A DNA stretch of 64,000 nt from the NCBI RefSeq assembly GCF_018294505.1, contig NC_057802.1, positions 312,532,209 through 312,596,208 on the forward strand. The letters are read 5' to 3'. Source of the stretch: Triticum aestivum. Its lineage: Eukaryota; Streptophyta; Magnoliopsida; Poales; Poaceae. The notes below the pieces were generated by a model that had not been told where the DNA came from, searched no databases, and saw only the letters and a program-made list of their open reading frames with translations. Both the position numbers and the translations under genes were made by a program. This document shows positions 1 to 11,954 of this stretch, piece by piece (within the stretch, counting starts at the first letter, position 1; each line of letters begins with the position of its first letter).

Positions 1-730
1 ATCCTTCTTCATACCAGTTCACCAGAAACGCTCCTTCAAATCCAAATACATCTTGGTGTTTCCAGGGCGAATCGAGTATGGTGAGTCATGAGCCTCCTGA
101 AGTATTAACTTCCTGATCTTTGCATTATTGGGCACATATACACGGTCCTCAAACCATAAGGTCTCATGCTCATCCTCACGAAAACCTTTGGCTTTTCCTT
201 TGCTCATTTTCTCCTTTATCTCGGCCATCTCTTTGTTATCCTTTTGAGATTCTAGAATCTTTCCCACTAAGGTTGATTGAACCTCCATTGTTGCAACGAA
301 ACCTATGGGGACTATCTCCAAACGAAGCTCCCTGAGATCCTTGGCTAACTCCTTTGGTAATCCTCTGCTTATGAGTGTATTCGTCCTGGGGTTCTGTATG
401 GTTGTGTCCTATTTCTCCACAAGGCTTGCATGCACAAGATTTCTTCATATCATTACCATAAGGCTTCAACTTCTGGGACACAAACCGAGACTTTGGCAAA
501 GTCAACTTAAATTCTTTCCAAGTGGTTACTCTTTGCCATCCATTGACGGTTTGGTACATCCTCCACCAAGTGGCAGCACCTCTTTCAAAGCACTGAAGAG
601 CATGCTGGGTCATATCCTTTTCGACTATAGGGTTATTCTCCATATGATCCTCCATGTTCTGAATCCATCGGTCTGTCTCCAATTGACTCATCGGTCCAGA
701 AAATATAAGTTCACCCTCTATTGGATCCAT
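1..730 (-). pseudogene. Gypsy gag joined to integrase zinc-finger region (element F), internally deleted
   Basis: Remnant of the structural and replication polyprotein of an LTR retrotransposon. On the minus strand it opens at an ATG at 730 (MDPIEGE...). A Gag-like segment follows, with WIQNMEDHM and ATWWRMYQTVNGWQ, and then a zinc-knuckle-like CKPCGEIGHNH whose last cysteine is lost. After roughly 250 nt of scrambled frame it resumes, in a different frame, as the region before integrase: LWFEDRVYVP and the HHCC-finger start EAHDSPYSIRPGNTKMYLDL. Protease, reverse transcriptase and RNase H are absent, so several kilobases were deleted between Gag and integrase. It lies downstream (minus strand) of the LTR at 1940-5096 and continues past the left edge. 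Lineage beyond Ty3/Gypsy is uncertain. Confidence 0.75.
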
Positions 731-1924
731 GGGTTTGGGGTGAGATAAGAGAGATAGAGAGGGATGAACACAATACAAACAAAAGTTTTGAAAAGACAGA
801 TTTTTATTTTGCGGCTGTCGGAAAAACATCAAACAAATGACAGCTCACAATCGTCGCATCTAACGTAAGGGTATAACAGGGGTTTGGTCTTCTAAAGGTC
901 AATAAATCTTCAAAGTCATCAAACTCTTCAAGTCTTGTTCATGTCTCCGATGGCTTCTTCTGATCGTGCTTGACCTTCTCAAGTTCTTTTGCCAGATCAT
1001 CTCTGTTGTCGCAAAGTCTATCGTGACGTCCTTTAATATTTCTGGAGTTGCGTTCCAGACTTCTGGGTTTCATCAACCTCGACATGAACCATGGTCCTAC
1101 TGTTCTTTAGTTCCGAATGAGTTCTCTGGTATCTCGAGGTTTTGCTCCTCCAGCTTGGCTACTTTCAGCTTCTGGGTCCTGAGTTCTTCACGAAATAATT
1201 TTTTGTCAAATATGGCTTCCTGCAGGCCCATCTTAAAATCCTTGATGTAACACTCCAGATCCTGGTGATACACCGGCTAAGGTTAAAACTTCATCTTGCT
1301 GATAGGTGCTCCATCAGCCTTCTACCATCCAATCCTTCCATGCATATGCATGTTTAACTCAGCACGGTGACAATAGCATAAGCGGGCGATAACATCAAGG
1401 ATAGCCGTGTTTCTGCTTTTGTCATTTCCCTGAGCTATCTCTCCATAGTTGATATCTCCTGCCTTAGGGTTTTCCTTGACAGAACTTAGAGTTTTTAACT
1501 CTCCATGCTCCGGTCTTTCTCCGATACACCTTGATCTCGGGTATTGACAACTTCCATAGTCTGCCAAGTTCCATAAGGGTAGCCTTCCTAGGTCATAAAA
1601 ATCTGGGAATTCTTCAGAGCCTTCAAATTCTCCTAGTCTTCGGAGTCTTCAACTGTTGTAGTTTCCATTATTCAGATGCACGATAAGATCTCCTTCATTC
1701 CGTAGTGGTCGTGGTTGTCCGATATCTTGTACTTCTTGGAGTAGTCTCATCCGTCGAATCTTCGAGTGGTCCGAAGGGAAAAGGGGTATGGTCTCACTTA
1801 AAGGGAATATTTGAATAAGCTCAGAAGAGAGGAGAGGTGAAAGATCTTTTGAAAAGAAAGTTGTAGAGAAAATCTTTCCTATGGGCTTGCCATTTTATAG
1901 GGTCACGTCCTACAGTCAACATGT
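731..1924 (-). other. Leader of element F with a decayed upstream ORF
   Basis: About 1.2 kb between the primer binding site and gag on the minus strand. No intact ORF, but one minus frame around 1100-1280 reads as plausible coding sequence rich in Glu, Lys and Leu (for example LRTQKLKVAKLEEQN), typical of a coiled coil, before a stop. This suggests that the element once had an extra sense-strand ORF between PBS and gag, as element T does. The product is unknown. Confidence 0.4.
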
Positions 1925-1936
1925 GCTCTGATACCA
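1925..1936 (-). promoter_or_regulatory. Primer binding site of element F (initiator-Met tRNA type)
   Basis: The minus strand reads TGGTATCAGAGC, complementary to the 3' end of plant initiator methionine tRNA. It starts 3 nt after the LTR end at 1940 and fixes the element's orientation as minus. Confidence 0.9.
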
Positions 1937-1939
1937 TCT

Positions 1940-4900
1940 TGTAGCGACCCGACCTCAGACGGTCAAGTCTCTGTGCTTAAGTGTCATCCCTGGATCGGTA
2001 TGCTGACACACAGAGTACTCGAGGATTTATAACAGAGGTAAATCACATGTATAAAATAACGTAAATACTATTACCTCAATCCAAATAGCGGAAGTAACAA
2101 GGTTGTGGATTCCCATCAACACCAACAGCAAAGTTGAGTGTAGAAATCATAACCCTAACGTATCACTTACTCGTCGTAAGAATCCTGCAACATGAGACGT
2201 TGCAGCCACAAAGGGTCAGTACATTGAATGTACTGGCAAATTCACACCATAGGATAATGATGAATAATAACTATCACTACATGCATATATGGCTGGTGGA
2301 AAAGCTCTAGGGTTATAATGTTTTTGCGAAAAGCCAATTTTTCCGTACTGCAAAGGAATATATTTTATTTAACTACAAAGTTTGTTGAAAAATATTGAGA
2401 AGGTAAACCCCCTCTCAATCCCAATTAAAAGTTAACAACCCAACAAATTATTTCAGTAACATGATGAGATCAACATGATAATCCAAGAACCAGATACTCA
2501 AGATGTCCATAACCGGGGACACGGCTAACCATGATTAGTTTGTACACTCTGCAGAGGTTTGTGCACTTTTCCCCACAAGACTCGATCTCCTCCGTTGGAT
2601 TTCTCGCACTACATGGTGTTTGAGAAAAGGATGACCGAGACACAGTCTTTCAGAAGCGTTAGCACCTTACGATGGGTAGACTGGTACACCTACATCCCCT
2701 ACATCTGCTAGTCTACCACTCTAAGAGTTCACACGACTTAATCAACTATGCTAGAGCCCATAATAGCTTGTGGCTGCACACGGAAGTTTCTAGCCTGAAT
2801 AATCTTATGATCCCTTTGAGCCTGGGTGGTAGTCCATAGGAGAATGACACGGTACCCCGGGATTTCCAAAAATACAGGAAATCACAGGAATCCCCAGGTG
2901 CCTCAATCCACCCAGATGTGTATTAAAGTTGCCACCTTAAGTTAACCATTAATTAAGAATACTCACATCTGTCATGAATACACTCAAACCCAATCCACGT
3001 TTACGAGCATAGCATGGCAATATAAGCATAACGTAGAAGTAACTCCCAAGGTTTGAATGCAGGGCAATAGGTTCCTACCTCATCAACTACTTCCCAATAC
3101 CCACATGTTATCAATTCCTAACCATGCAATGTTTGAGGGTGAAACTAATGCATAAAAACTGGGTATGAAAGGGATATGATCAAAGTGTGAACTTGCCTGT
3201 ACTGTTAATGAAGATGATTCGCACTCAAAACTCTTGATAGATCTACTCGTCACACTCCGGTCAATCTATCGCAAGCAATCAATAGTAACCACACATAAGC
3301 AATCACTCAAAGGATCGGAAAGATTGAAGAAGACGATTCGGAAAACATCAAAACCAAACAAATAACTCTTGCAACATCAAACAATTTCTAACAGTACCAA
3401 AATTATGTGAATTTGGCCTTATCAGAAAGTTTAGGTCAAGAGCTTCGCTTTGCAAAAACAATCAACTCAAACGGAGTTACGGAACTCAAGTTATGAACAA
3501 AAGAATATTCAAATTCAAATCTGTTTAAAAACAAATATTAAATTTTCAAAAACAAGTTTAAGTTGTTTTACTGGATAGAGGGGATCATAACGAAGAAGTG
3601 GGCGTTGGTTTCGTTGGATTTGGACAAACGAGTAAAAAGTAGTGATCGTCTGAAAATCAGGGACTAATCTGTAAATAAAATCATCACACATAGGTCCCTG
3701 GCCGAAATTAAAAAGAAAAACAAAAATACTAAACAACAAACATTCGCTACACAGATCTACAGAACAAAAACGTTCACTAAAACTAACTAAACGGAAAACG
3801 TTCGTTAAATAATAAACCTAAAAAACAAATCTAGGGTTTTTCAGAAAAACGAACTAAACCAAAAATAAACCGATTCGAACCAGGGCAACGGTTTTACCGG
3901 TCGGGGTGGTTTTCTTCAAAAACCGGCAGCGGCGGTTTGGATCGGGGCGGCGGCTCCGGCGAGACTGCGGACTCCGGCGAGTCCGGCGAGATGCGGCAGC
4001 GGCAGCGGGGCAAAGCGCGGCGGTGGCGCACGCGAGCGTCGGCGGTGGCGGCAAAGTGCCGCGACGGCAGCGGCAGGCGATGCGGCAGCGGCAATGCGGT
4101 GGCGGCGTGCAGCGAGGTGGAGAGGAGAGAGGGGCCGGGGCTATTTATGGAGGAGGGCGGCCTCGGGAGGCGTGGAGGAGGGGGCAAGGGCAAAGGCGGC
4201 GGGGCGCGGTGTTCGCGACGGACACGGCGGCGGCGGCGCTGTTGTGCGGCGGCGCGAGTCCTGCTGGAGCTCAGGGACGCGCGGGCGTCGGGCTGGGCTG
4301 TGGCCTGGCCGGTTGGCTGGGCCGGCCCAGTTCGGCGGAAAGGTTTTTTTTAATAAAGATTTTCCAGACAACAAACATAAATAAAACAAAATAAATAAAA
4401 AATTTATATAGGCATATAATATATCAAAATTTTCAGAAAAACATTTCCTACAAGCTGAACATTTTTCTAGCATCAAATAAAATCCACAAAAGTTTAAATA
4501 AATCAAACAATGCTACTGGTGCAAAAAACTAAAAAATATCATTTTAAAAATACCAAAATTAATTCAAATTTATTTCTCTCCAATTTTCTGATGTAGGGAA
4601 TCATGTTACCCTATTTTCTATATATTTTATTTTTGGAGAAAAATAATTTGAATAAAACTCAAATAACTCCAAATTGAAAATAAATTCAAAAGAACTTTGA
4701 ATTTAATTTTTGAAACTCCCAACTCATATTTCATATATTTTGAAGAAGTCATATTATCTTCTCTCGTGAAAATCATTGAGTTGCTTAAAGTTTCTGAATT
4801 TGAAATATTTCCAAATAAAATTCAAACCTTTTCAAAACCCTTTTCATTTATTTAAAATGGAAGAAGTCATGTTATCTTCTCTCCAGGGTTTTGTGATGAA

Positions 4901-5096
4901 AAGAATTTGAATTCAAGAAGATCATAATGCAAAAAGGTGTAAGTTTGGGAAAGTCCTTTTATTCCCTCTCATTTAACTTTCAAAAAGTTTCGAATATCAC
5001 TCACTTTCAGCCAATCAATCACACAACAATCAAACAATAAATCAAATCTATCTATTTATTATAACATTCCAAAATTTAGAATTTTGGGATGTTACA
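1940..5096 (-). mobile_element. 5' LTR of Gypsy element F (about 3.16 kb)
   Basis: On the minus strand the LTR begins TGTAACATCCCAAAATTC at 5096 and ends CGGGTCGCTACA at 1940, with the usual TG...CA termini and a primer site directly after. A GC-rich block (about 3900-4330) lies downstream of a TATA-like box, which gives a U3 of about 0.95 kb and a long R-U5. Open frames in the GC-rich block run on both strands and look like composition effects, not genes. The five bases GTGTG at 5097-5101 would be one target duplication; the partner lies left of the window. Confidence 0.85.
4141..4149 (-). promoter_or_regulatory. TATA-like box in the LTR of element F
   Basis: The minus strand reads CATAAATAG just upstream of a GC-rich leader. 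The same arrangement occurs in the LTRs of elements D and B, so this is probably the core promoter. Confidence 0.5.
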
Positions 5097-5317
5097 GTGT
5101 GCCTGCCATCCTGCAATATAGGCCGTCCGATTATATAGGCCGTCTGATTATATCTGACAGATAGGAAGGAAACTATGGCAATTTTGCAAAAAGATACCCG
5201 CACCTCTCTCCATGTTTGCAGATAAGGCCTTCCCTCATTCATCCTTTTCTCCCACAAGATAAACTACTCATAAAAATGCATCTTGATGTTCCGTGCAATG
5301 CATGGGAATCTTGCTAG
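5097..5317 (+). mobile_element. 3' part of a non-autonomous Helitron
   Basis: The sequence ends in CTAG (5314-5317) followed by T. About 8 nt before it lies a short hairpin, CCGTGC/GCATGG with an AAT loop (5291-5305), as at Helitron 3' ends. The body (GTGTGCCTGCCATC..., ACCCGCACCTCTCTCCA) closely matches the copy at 29591-30090. A segment around GGCCGTC is duplicated near 5120. The 5' part was separated by insertion of element F. Confidence 0.65.
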
Positions 5318-6118
5318 TTCTAAAAACTTTGCATCATTTGCCACACTACTGGTTGCAGATGAAGAACCTACCCAAGCACAGCTACAGGAGCGACTCACAA
5401 TTACAAGGTGATATTCTGTTGGACAATGCAAGCTATAACCAATTACTTTTACGGGAACAATAGCAACCAGGAAATTTGAAGGGTAGGTATGAAAAAAATT
5501 TGGAACTGCACATGTACTGCTAAGAGATTCAATATACACATTACCAATAGAGGAGGAGTATGATGGTCGTGGCGGCCTCTGTGCATCATGGTCGGCAACG
5601 GGAGTCAATTCATTGTCCACGACGGTGGTGCTTCTGCGCTTGGCGTCGGCTTCCGGGAAGCAGATCCGAGACCGTGGAAGACGGTGCCGGGGAAGAGGCT
5701 CCGTGTACGGTGACAATGGTGGAGCGGCTCTAGTGCGGTGTAAGACATCGTCGATGAGGCAGATGTGTTGCGGTGGACGAGTGCGCCGATGTAGAAGGCG
5801 AGGAGCACGAAGACTGTGGTGCCGTGGAGAAGTCTATTTTGCGGTGGGGATAGAAAATGGGAAGTATTCAGGTGTACTACTCTGGGTGCCGGGGTGGGGT
5901 TGGCTGGGTAGGGTGAACCCGAAGTTACCAAACAGCCCCCTGCCAACCAGCATCCGTAGGCCTGTTCCAAAGGGCATGATGGTCACTTCGCATTGCTCGA
6001 ATCATGGTCGCGGGAGATTTTCCCGCCGACCTCAAAATTTTGTAACACTGAACTCCTCGTTTGGCATGTTGGGTGATTGGGCTAAGCAACTAGAGAGTAG
6101 TACTAGTAACTACTAGTA
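5318..6118. other. Low-copy sequence without a recognised gene
   Basis: GC-rich around 5590-5850. Open frames exist on both strands, but none shows a motif I recognise and the minus-strand frame shifts repeatedly. It could be a decayed gene fragment. Confidence 0.4.
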
Positions 6119-6374
6119 CTCCCTCCATTTTTATTAACTCTGCATATTAGGTTTGACTGAAGTCAAACTTCCTAAAGTTTGACCAAGTTCATAGAAAAAT
6201 ATAAACATTTACCATAACAAATATGTATGATGTGAAAGTACATTCAATAATGAATCTAATGGTATTTATTTGTTATTATATATGTTAATACTTTTTGTTA
6301 TAAACTTTGTGAGAGTTTACAAAACTTGACTTTGACCAATGCTAATACGCAGACTTAAATAAAAACGGAGGGAG
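6119..6374. mobile_element. Stowaway-type MITE
   Basis: The termini CTCCCTCCAT and CGGAGGGAG are inverted, flanked by TA on both sides (6117-6118 and 6375-6376), and the interior is AT-rich. TA duplication and CTCCCTCCGT ends are the hallmarks of Tc1/Mariner-derived Stowaway elements of grasses. No coding capacity. Confidence 0.88.
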
Positions 6375-6771
6375 TACACATTTTTTTCTTAGTTTGTAGT
6401 GGAATTAATCATTTGTTGTAATCGTGAAATAAATATATTAGGCTACTGACTTCGAATGTAATGGTTTATACAATTCAATAGTTTGAATCATTGTTGAATT
6501 CCAAGATGTATACGAGGTCTATAGTACTTCACAATATGCTCAAACTCACATAATCCCAGTCAAATGAAAATCTAAATGCATTTCATAGCTATTACTTTGT
6601 AGGATGCAACAAAAACCAACCATATCTCTACATTATCCATTATAAAAGCAACATTTTGAACACATCCAATGTGTGAATGAAACATGTAAAGAGAGCTTGC
6701 GAAGATGAAGCAGATAGGGCGGGAAAGATTGTATGTATGTGGGCGAGAGAGTAGGAGACAAACCTAACGAG

Positions 6772-6775
<4 letters not shown>

Positions 6776-6808
<33 letters not shown>
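6776..6808. repeat. (GA)n microsatellite
   Basis: An almost uninterrupted AG dinucleotide run inside a wider GA-rich patch. Confidence 0.95.
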
Positions 6809-6811
<3 letters not shown>

Positions 6812-7449
6812 AGAAGTTAGGTCTGTGAGAAAGATGGAGACATGTAATATACGTGAGATGCGTGTGCATCCGGATTTTGTACACGTGGAAGGAGAAGAGA
6901 CAAAGGGTTTGAGGAGAGAGCTGGAAAAACATGGACGAGAGGGGAAGGATCTCGTGGGTTGAGGGATTGATAATTTTGTGCAGGAGAGAGGGGGGAGGAG
7001 TTAGCAGCCGTCGTCACATCATCCTGCTTCCAAATGGCCCTGCATTCTCTAGTGCAGTGTGGTCGCCGTCTTTGATCTCCTCAATGCCCTCTTTGAAGAT
7101 TGAGGTGGTGTGCATGCTGGGGTGTAGAGAAGCACAAGCGAGAGTGGTCACCATATAACCTTGGATGGGGATGAATTGTGTGCTCGGGGGAGGGGGGAGT
7201 GTGTGTGTGTGTCAGATATCGAGAGAAATCAAACCTATGGAGAGAATGTGTGTGTATGTGACGGAAAGCTACATGCTAAATAGGGTTTTCACGAAGAGAT
7301 TGTGCGCGCGAGATAGAGAGTCATGTGGCGGGCCTTGAGGTGGGCAGGGGCCAAGTGATGGTGTCAAAATGTCTGCGTTGATGCATGTGTTAGATGCGAT
7401 CATGCGAGGGACGGACGAATCGAGAGAGATGGTTGATGTGTTACGGATG

Positions 7450-7452
<3 letters not shown>

Positions 7453-7487
<35 letters not shown>
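7453..7487. repeat. (CT)n microsatellite followed by a CA run
   Basis: An uninterrupted CT run that ends in CGCACACACAC. Confidence 0.95.
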
Positions 7488-7490
<3 letters not shown>

Positions 7491-9105
7491 CACACACAAG
7501 TACAAATAGAAGACCGTTCTCTCATGTATACACAACATATCGGCATCTCTCTATGTCTCACTCATGCATGATCATTTGCACATTCACACGTCTATATGTC
7601 TCTATCACACACACACACCGTCTCCACATTGCCCTTCCGCCACAACACACATATGGACACATATACGCATTCTCTCTCAGTCACACACAGAATCATTTTT
7701 AAAAAAATGTCGAGGGCGCACCTAAAACTTCCAAATCCAAATAAGCATGAATTGAAGCTAAATTAAAATATATGGAAATATTGTAGCATGAAGAACTTTT
7801 CCAGGAAAAAAAGTAGAGTAATATTCGGGGATTATTTTCACACACACAAAAAGGTTCGGTGGATGTCCTTCGAGCGCGACACGGTGATGCACCATTCGAT
7901 CGATCGTGCGGCCACGGTGCACGCGCTTGCACAGGATTCCGTATCGATGCTGTGCTAACTAATATGGTAGTATAAGTGCTGCCTCAGTCTAATGTTTACG
8001 TGTACTAGTATGGTGTTTTTTTAAGTTTGATCAACCCTATATAAAACTAAACTAAGCTCCCTACACGCACTCATCAATATGCCGCCGCCGTCGTTGCGCA
8101 TGCCGGCGCCCGCCTACTCTGGCCGACCATTTCTCGCCCATCACCGTCGTGTCCCCGCCATCCCTATGCCATGAAGTCAAAGGCTCGCCCGCTCATGTCG
8201 TCTGCAGTCCCTCCTCACGATACCGCCGCACTGCCAAGCACGCGAGCAGTTGGTGGAGCCGTGTCTATGCCTGCAGCGTATGAAGAGGAGGACGAGCGCG
8301 TGCTCCAGCCCGCTGGCGGGGAGGACCTAACGTGTCATTGTTGTCTCCGCCCGCGCGGAGGAGGCGCGCATGGTGGCTGTCGCGGCGGAAGCCGGTCGCG
8401 CCTGCGCCGAGCCCGCAAACCGGGTGCAGATGTGGAATCTCCCTTTGAGACCATGAATGCCACGTGGATCCTGCAATCTGAAGGAAGAATTTGGTTTAGT
8501 CGACTCTTGTGAGCCGTTGGATGCAACATGGATGGCCAGAAGGGCTTCTTCAACCTCCGAAATTGATGCACTGTTCATCTTCTCTCTCAGGCATCGAGCC
8601 GCCAGCCCGCCACAGGCCTAACCGCCTACCGCCGCCGCCCCGCCCTCCCCTGAACCGCCTGTCACTGCCATGCTTCCCCCACCCCTGCCATCCGTTTAAC
8701 CCCGGGCACAATCCATTTTTTCCGGCGAACTGCATTCCCCACCCAACATTCATAAGATAGATCATGGGCACCCTGCCACCCTAATATAGATACCGAGGTA
8801 GCTTCTCTGCCGTCTTCTTCCTTCACTCAATCAAACTTCTTTCACAAATCGACTGGCCCAACTTATACTACTAGTACGTATTAAGTACAGTAGGAACGCG
8901 AAGATACGAGTAGTAGTACCAACTACAAGAAGAACAGCAGTAAGACATACTAGTACTACTCTACGTACTAAGGAGTTCAAATAACGAGAAAGAACATAAA
9001 CATAGTTCTGCTAGGGGCTCAGCACAACACACCCCTGAAATAAAACTAAGCAACTAGTCCTCTTGACACTGCAGTAGAACCAGCATGAGCAACGGCACTG
9101 CCACG

Positions 9106-9828
9106 TTACTCGGAGTCTGAGTCCACGTCCTCGACTTCGTCCTTGTCCCTCTTCCTCTTCCTCTTCGCTGACACTTCTTTGCTTGAACCGGACACTGGGC
9201 TCTGCTTCTTCATCCAACCCTTGTAGATATTTAAACAAAGGTAGGCATCCATTGTTGCGTACACAATGTGATCCTCATCTATTGTCTTTGACTCCCATGC
9301 ATGATGAAACTCCGGGTGAGGTTTCTTCAGTTGAGCGTATGAAGGATCAATCATGGCTGATGCCAGGGTCAGCATTGAAGGCTGAGAGGAGGACACCAGG
9401 CTTGCCTTTTGGAGATCGAAGGGCTAGCCTACAACAAGGCCTATCCAACCCAGGACTCTCCTGTCGTTCGTAAAGTCTACAGTAACGAATTTCACTCTTT
9501 TGTCCTTGAGGAAGAACTCAAATTCCTGGCACCTAACGTCGGCAAGGCATATGTGGTAGACCAGGCACATGTTATGTACGCAAACCTGGATCAGGGCGGG
9601 CTTCTTCTTCTCTGCCTCCTTTAGAAGGTTCTCGCTTTCCAGGACTGTGGTGTACTCAACATCTAGCCCAGCGACCCACTCATCCTTTGAACTTTTGAAC
9701 ATGTCTAGGAAGCGAGCAAGGCATGCTTCCACCGTCGCAGATCTACGGGTGTAGATGACGATGAACTCATCGCCGGTGATGGTTCTAACCTTGTACTCAT
9801 CGGCGATCATGGAGATTTGGGAGGCCAT
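9106..9828 (-). pseudogene. 3'-5' exonuclease domain protein (Werner-exonuclease-like), one in-frame stop
   Basis: DnaQ-fold, DEDDy-type exonuclease, a family that removes nucleotides from 3' ends. From ATG at 9828 one frame runs for 240 codons to a stop at 9106, broken only by TAG at 9424-9426 (codon 135). Exo I is visible as GLDVEY (the D-x-E pair), Exo II as FVTVDFTND, and Exo III as YATMD (Tyr-x3-Asp) in the second half. The tail KRKRKRDKDEVEDVDSDSE looks like a basic nuclear signal followed by an acidic end. No intron is needed. Because the stop precedes Exo III, the truncated product would lack the third catalytic motif. Such intronless copies are common in cereals (from memory). Domain call fairly sure; loss of function likely. 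Confidence 0.8.
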
Positions 9829-10227
9829 GGATTTTGGAGGCGGGTTAGGAGAAGTTGAACTGGTGTAATGTGAAAGGACGGGACGACTGAGAGCGAACTC
9901 TTGTAAGGTAGAAGACGGGGACGTGTAGGGCGTGCGAACGGCATGGGGTGATGGCTTGCCCGGTGGATAAACGGCTGCATGCCCCCAGAGAGTTCTCGAG
10001 TACTATGCGGGACCCACTAGATGTCATGTCTACTAGACCCATATCGTAGGCCCGACGATATAGCTTCTACGTGTTTGCACGGCATGCCGGCGCGTGCATG
10101 TAACTTCACTTAATTCCGTCAACCGTCTCGCCTCCCACGACCTTAGCCTCCCTTGCGCGGTTGCACCCTTTGAGACTTCGGACGGCTATAAATGAGCAAT
10201 TTTTTTTCCTACTCCGCATACATGATA
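9829..10227. other. Upstream flank of the exonuclease pseudogene
   Basis: No gene recognised. It should contain the former promoter of the minus-strand exonuclease gene, but I see no convincing minus-strand TATA box. A plus-strand CTATAAATG occurs near 10189 without an evident downstream ORF. Confidence 0.4.
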
Positions 10228-10470
10228 CTCCATCTGGTCCTTTTTACTCCGCGTAAGATTTGTGTCAAGTCAAAGTTTGCAAAGTTTTTGACCAAATTTA
10301 TACTAAAATATCAATATCTACAATAACAAATATATAAATTATGAAACTACATTTCATAATGAGTATAAAAATATTGATTTGATATTGTGAATGTTGATAC
10401 ATTTTTCTATAAGTTTGGTCAAAGTAGAGGTACATTGACTTCAGACAAAACTTATATGCACAATGCAGAC
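10228..10470. mobile_element. Stowaway-type MITE, decayed right end
   Basis: Starts CTCCATCTGGTCC after TA (10226-10227) and has the AT-rich core and AAGTTTG/CAAACTT arms of the family. The right end, before TA at 10471, no longer matches the left inverted repeat well. Confidence 0.7.
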
Positions 10471-10758
10471 TAGTTCCTCTGTCCAGGTGCGTGCCATGTC
10501 CTATCTAGTCATCACAACAAGGTTAGCTATTAGAGTACTAGTACCTCCCTTCTAGTTTAAAGGGCTCGATTCAAAAATTTCACCTACTCTTACCAAGATA
10601 GAGGCGGTGGAATAGTTTTTGTAGTCTGCAAAAGTACTCAATTAATGCTCTCGTTCTTCACAAAAAATGTGTTTACCAATGCATTATCGCATTGCATGCA
10701 TGCATGAACACTAGTAAATGACAAAGATTTTTACATGCATTAGTTAATATTCTCTTTA

Positions 10759-10993
10759 GGCTACTCATAGTGGAAAGTATCATATACTAGTATCATGTGC
10801 ATGATATTAGTGTATGAGACGGGACTACCTTTATAGTGCCATGCATGACACAAAGTAGCATAGTATTTAACATGATACGGTATCAACCTATGTTACTCTA
10901 ATCCCCCTCTCTTCTTTAATTCTTTGTCACATCAGCATGTTTGCTATTCCCCTGTGCATGATACCAGCTAAGATACCACCACTATGGCCAGCC
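10759..10993. mobile_element. Tourist-type MITE (PIF/Harbinger-like)
   Basis: Ends GGCTACTCATAGTGG and CCACTATGGCCAGCC are imperfect inverted repeats, flanked on both sides by TTA (10756-10758 and 10994-10996), the duplication typical of PIF/Harbinger elements. 235 bp, non-coding. Confidence 0.85.
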
Positions 10994-11398
10994 TTAATCA
11001 TCACATGCAATAATTTAGTGCACCTTGAAATCTGAACATGTGTGGGGCATGTATGTTTTTAATGACTTGAGACTATACCTAGCCCAACATGCAAGATGAC
11101 TTATTATGTACTGTTCCCCATACCTACAGGAAGCTCGTTTGTCTCGAAATCTTTTCCTCTCCACGTGTGAAAACAATCTGCCTGCTTGACTCTCCTTCTC
11201 CCTCCGGCAGTCCCACCACTCCACCCCGTGTGGAAAAAATCTGCATGCACGACTCCCCCCCCCCCGCGCTCGTCCAATCCATTGTGACCAGCAATATTTC
11301 CACCCCTTCCCTACCCTGTAATTTACTCCAACAAATATGCCCATGTAGCTGTTATGGTAATCATGCGGCATATCTTATGTAGGTGTGCCATTGCTCGC

Positions 11399-11406
11399 TA
11401 TAAATA
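11399..11406 (+). promoter_or_regulatory. TATA box of the gene interrupted by element T
   Basis: TATAAATA in the context CTCGCTATAAATATTGC, 52 nt before the insertion site of element T. Without the insertion it would lie about 80 nt upstream of the ATG at 25277, a normal spacing for a plant gene. Confidence 0.6.
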
Positions 11407-11944
11407 TTGCGCCTCCCACAACATTCGAAAGAATGCTCACGTTCATCGCTATCTCCTGGTAACACCCCGAGAATCATGCTACAGTAACTCTCTGAGATTA
11501 AGCTAATCATGTTGCTAAACAGGGCTTGATCACAATTGCATCCAATTTCTTTTCAAACTCCTAGTTCAAACTTCAATTAAAATCAAAGTGGAAAATAAAA
11601 GTTTTCAAAAATTTAAACAAAAATGTTCGGGCACTGCCAGAAATTGCACTGATAATTATGGTGGAGAAAACACATTTTTATAAAATGCCTAAATACTTTT
11701 AAATGAAATAAAACAGAAAAGATAATAAACAAATAAAAAGAAAACAGAAAACAGAACAGACAAAGAAAAAGAAAAAAAGGATAGAAGGCCCTTTCCCCCC
11801 CGCTGGACCCCTGGCCCGACTGGGCCGACCCCCGGCCCAGCCCACCTCTCCCGCTCGCCCCCCTCCCCTGTTCCCCCGACCGGGGTCGGAACAGGGGCCG
11901 TCCCCGCCGCACCCCCTCGCCGGCGACGGGGAGGATAAGGACGC

Positions 11945-11954
11945 NNNNNNNNNN
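11945..11954. other. Assembly gap (10 N) in the GC-rich LTR leader
   Basis: Ns of nominal length. The flanks do not align simply to the 3' LTR copy, whose gap covers the same place. Confidence 0.95.

Larger units (their letters stand above)
6375..9005. other. Gene-poor stretch rich in simple repeats
   Basis: Contains GA, GT and CT tracts (6600-7700) and a GC-rich patch (8080-8760). Open frames here are short, differ in composition and show no recognisable domain. The LSLSLS and RERERE frames come from the CT/GA tracts. Confidence 0.5.

Noticed and set aside
3854..4394. Arg/Ala/Gly-rich ORFs on both strands
   Set aside because: They lie in the GC-rich leader of an LTR, are open in several frames at once and carry no motif.
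7269..7702. ORFs with Ser-Leu or Arg-Glu repeats
   Set aside because: Direct translations of the CT/GA microsatellite.
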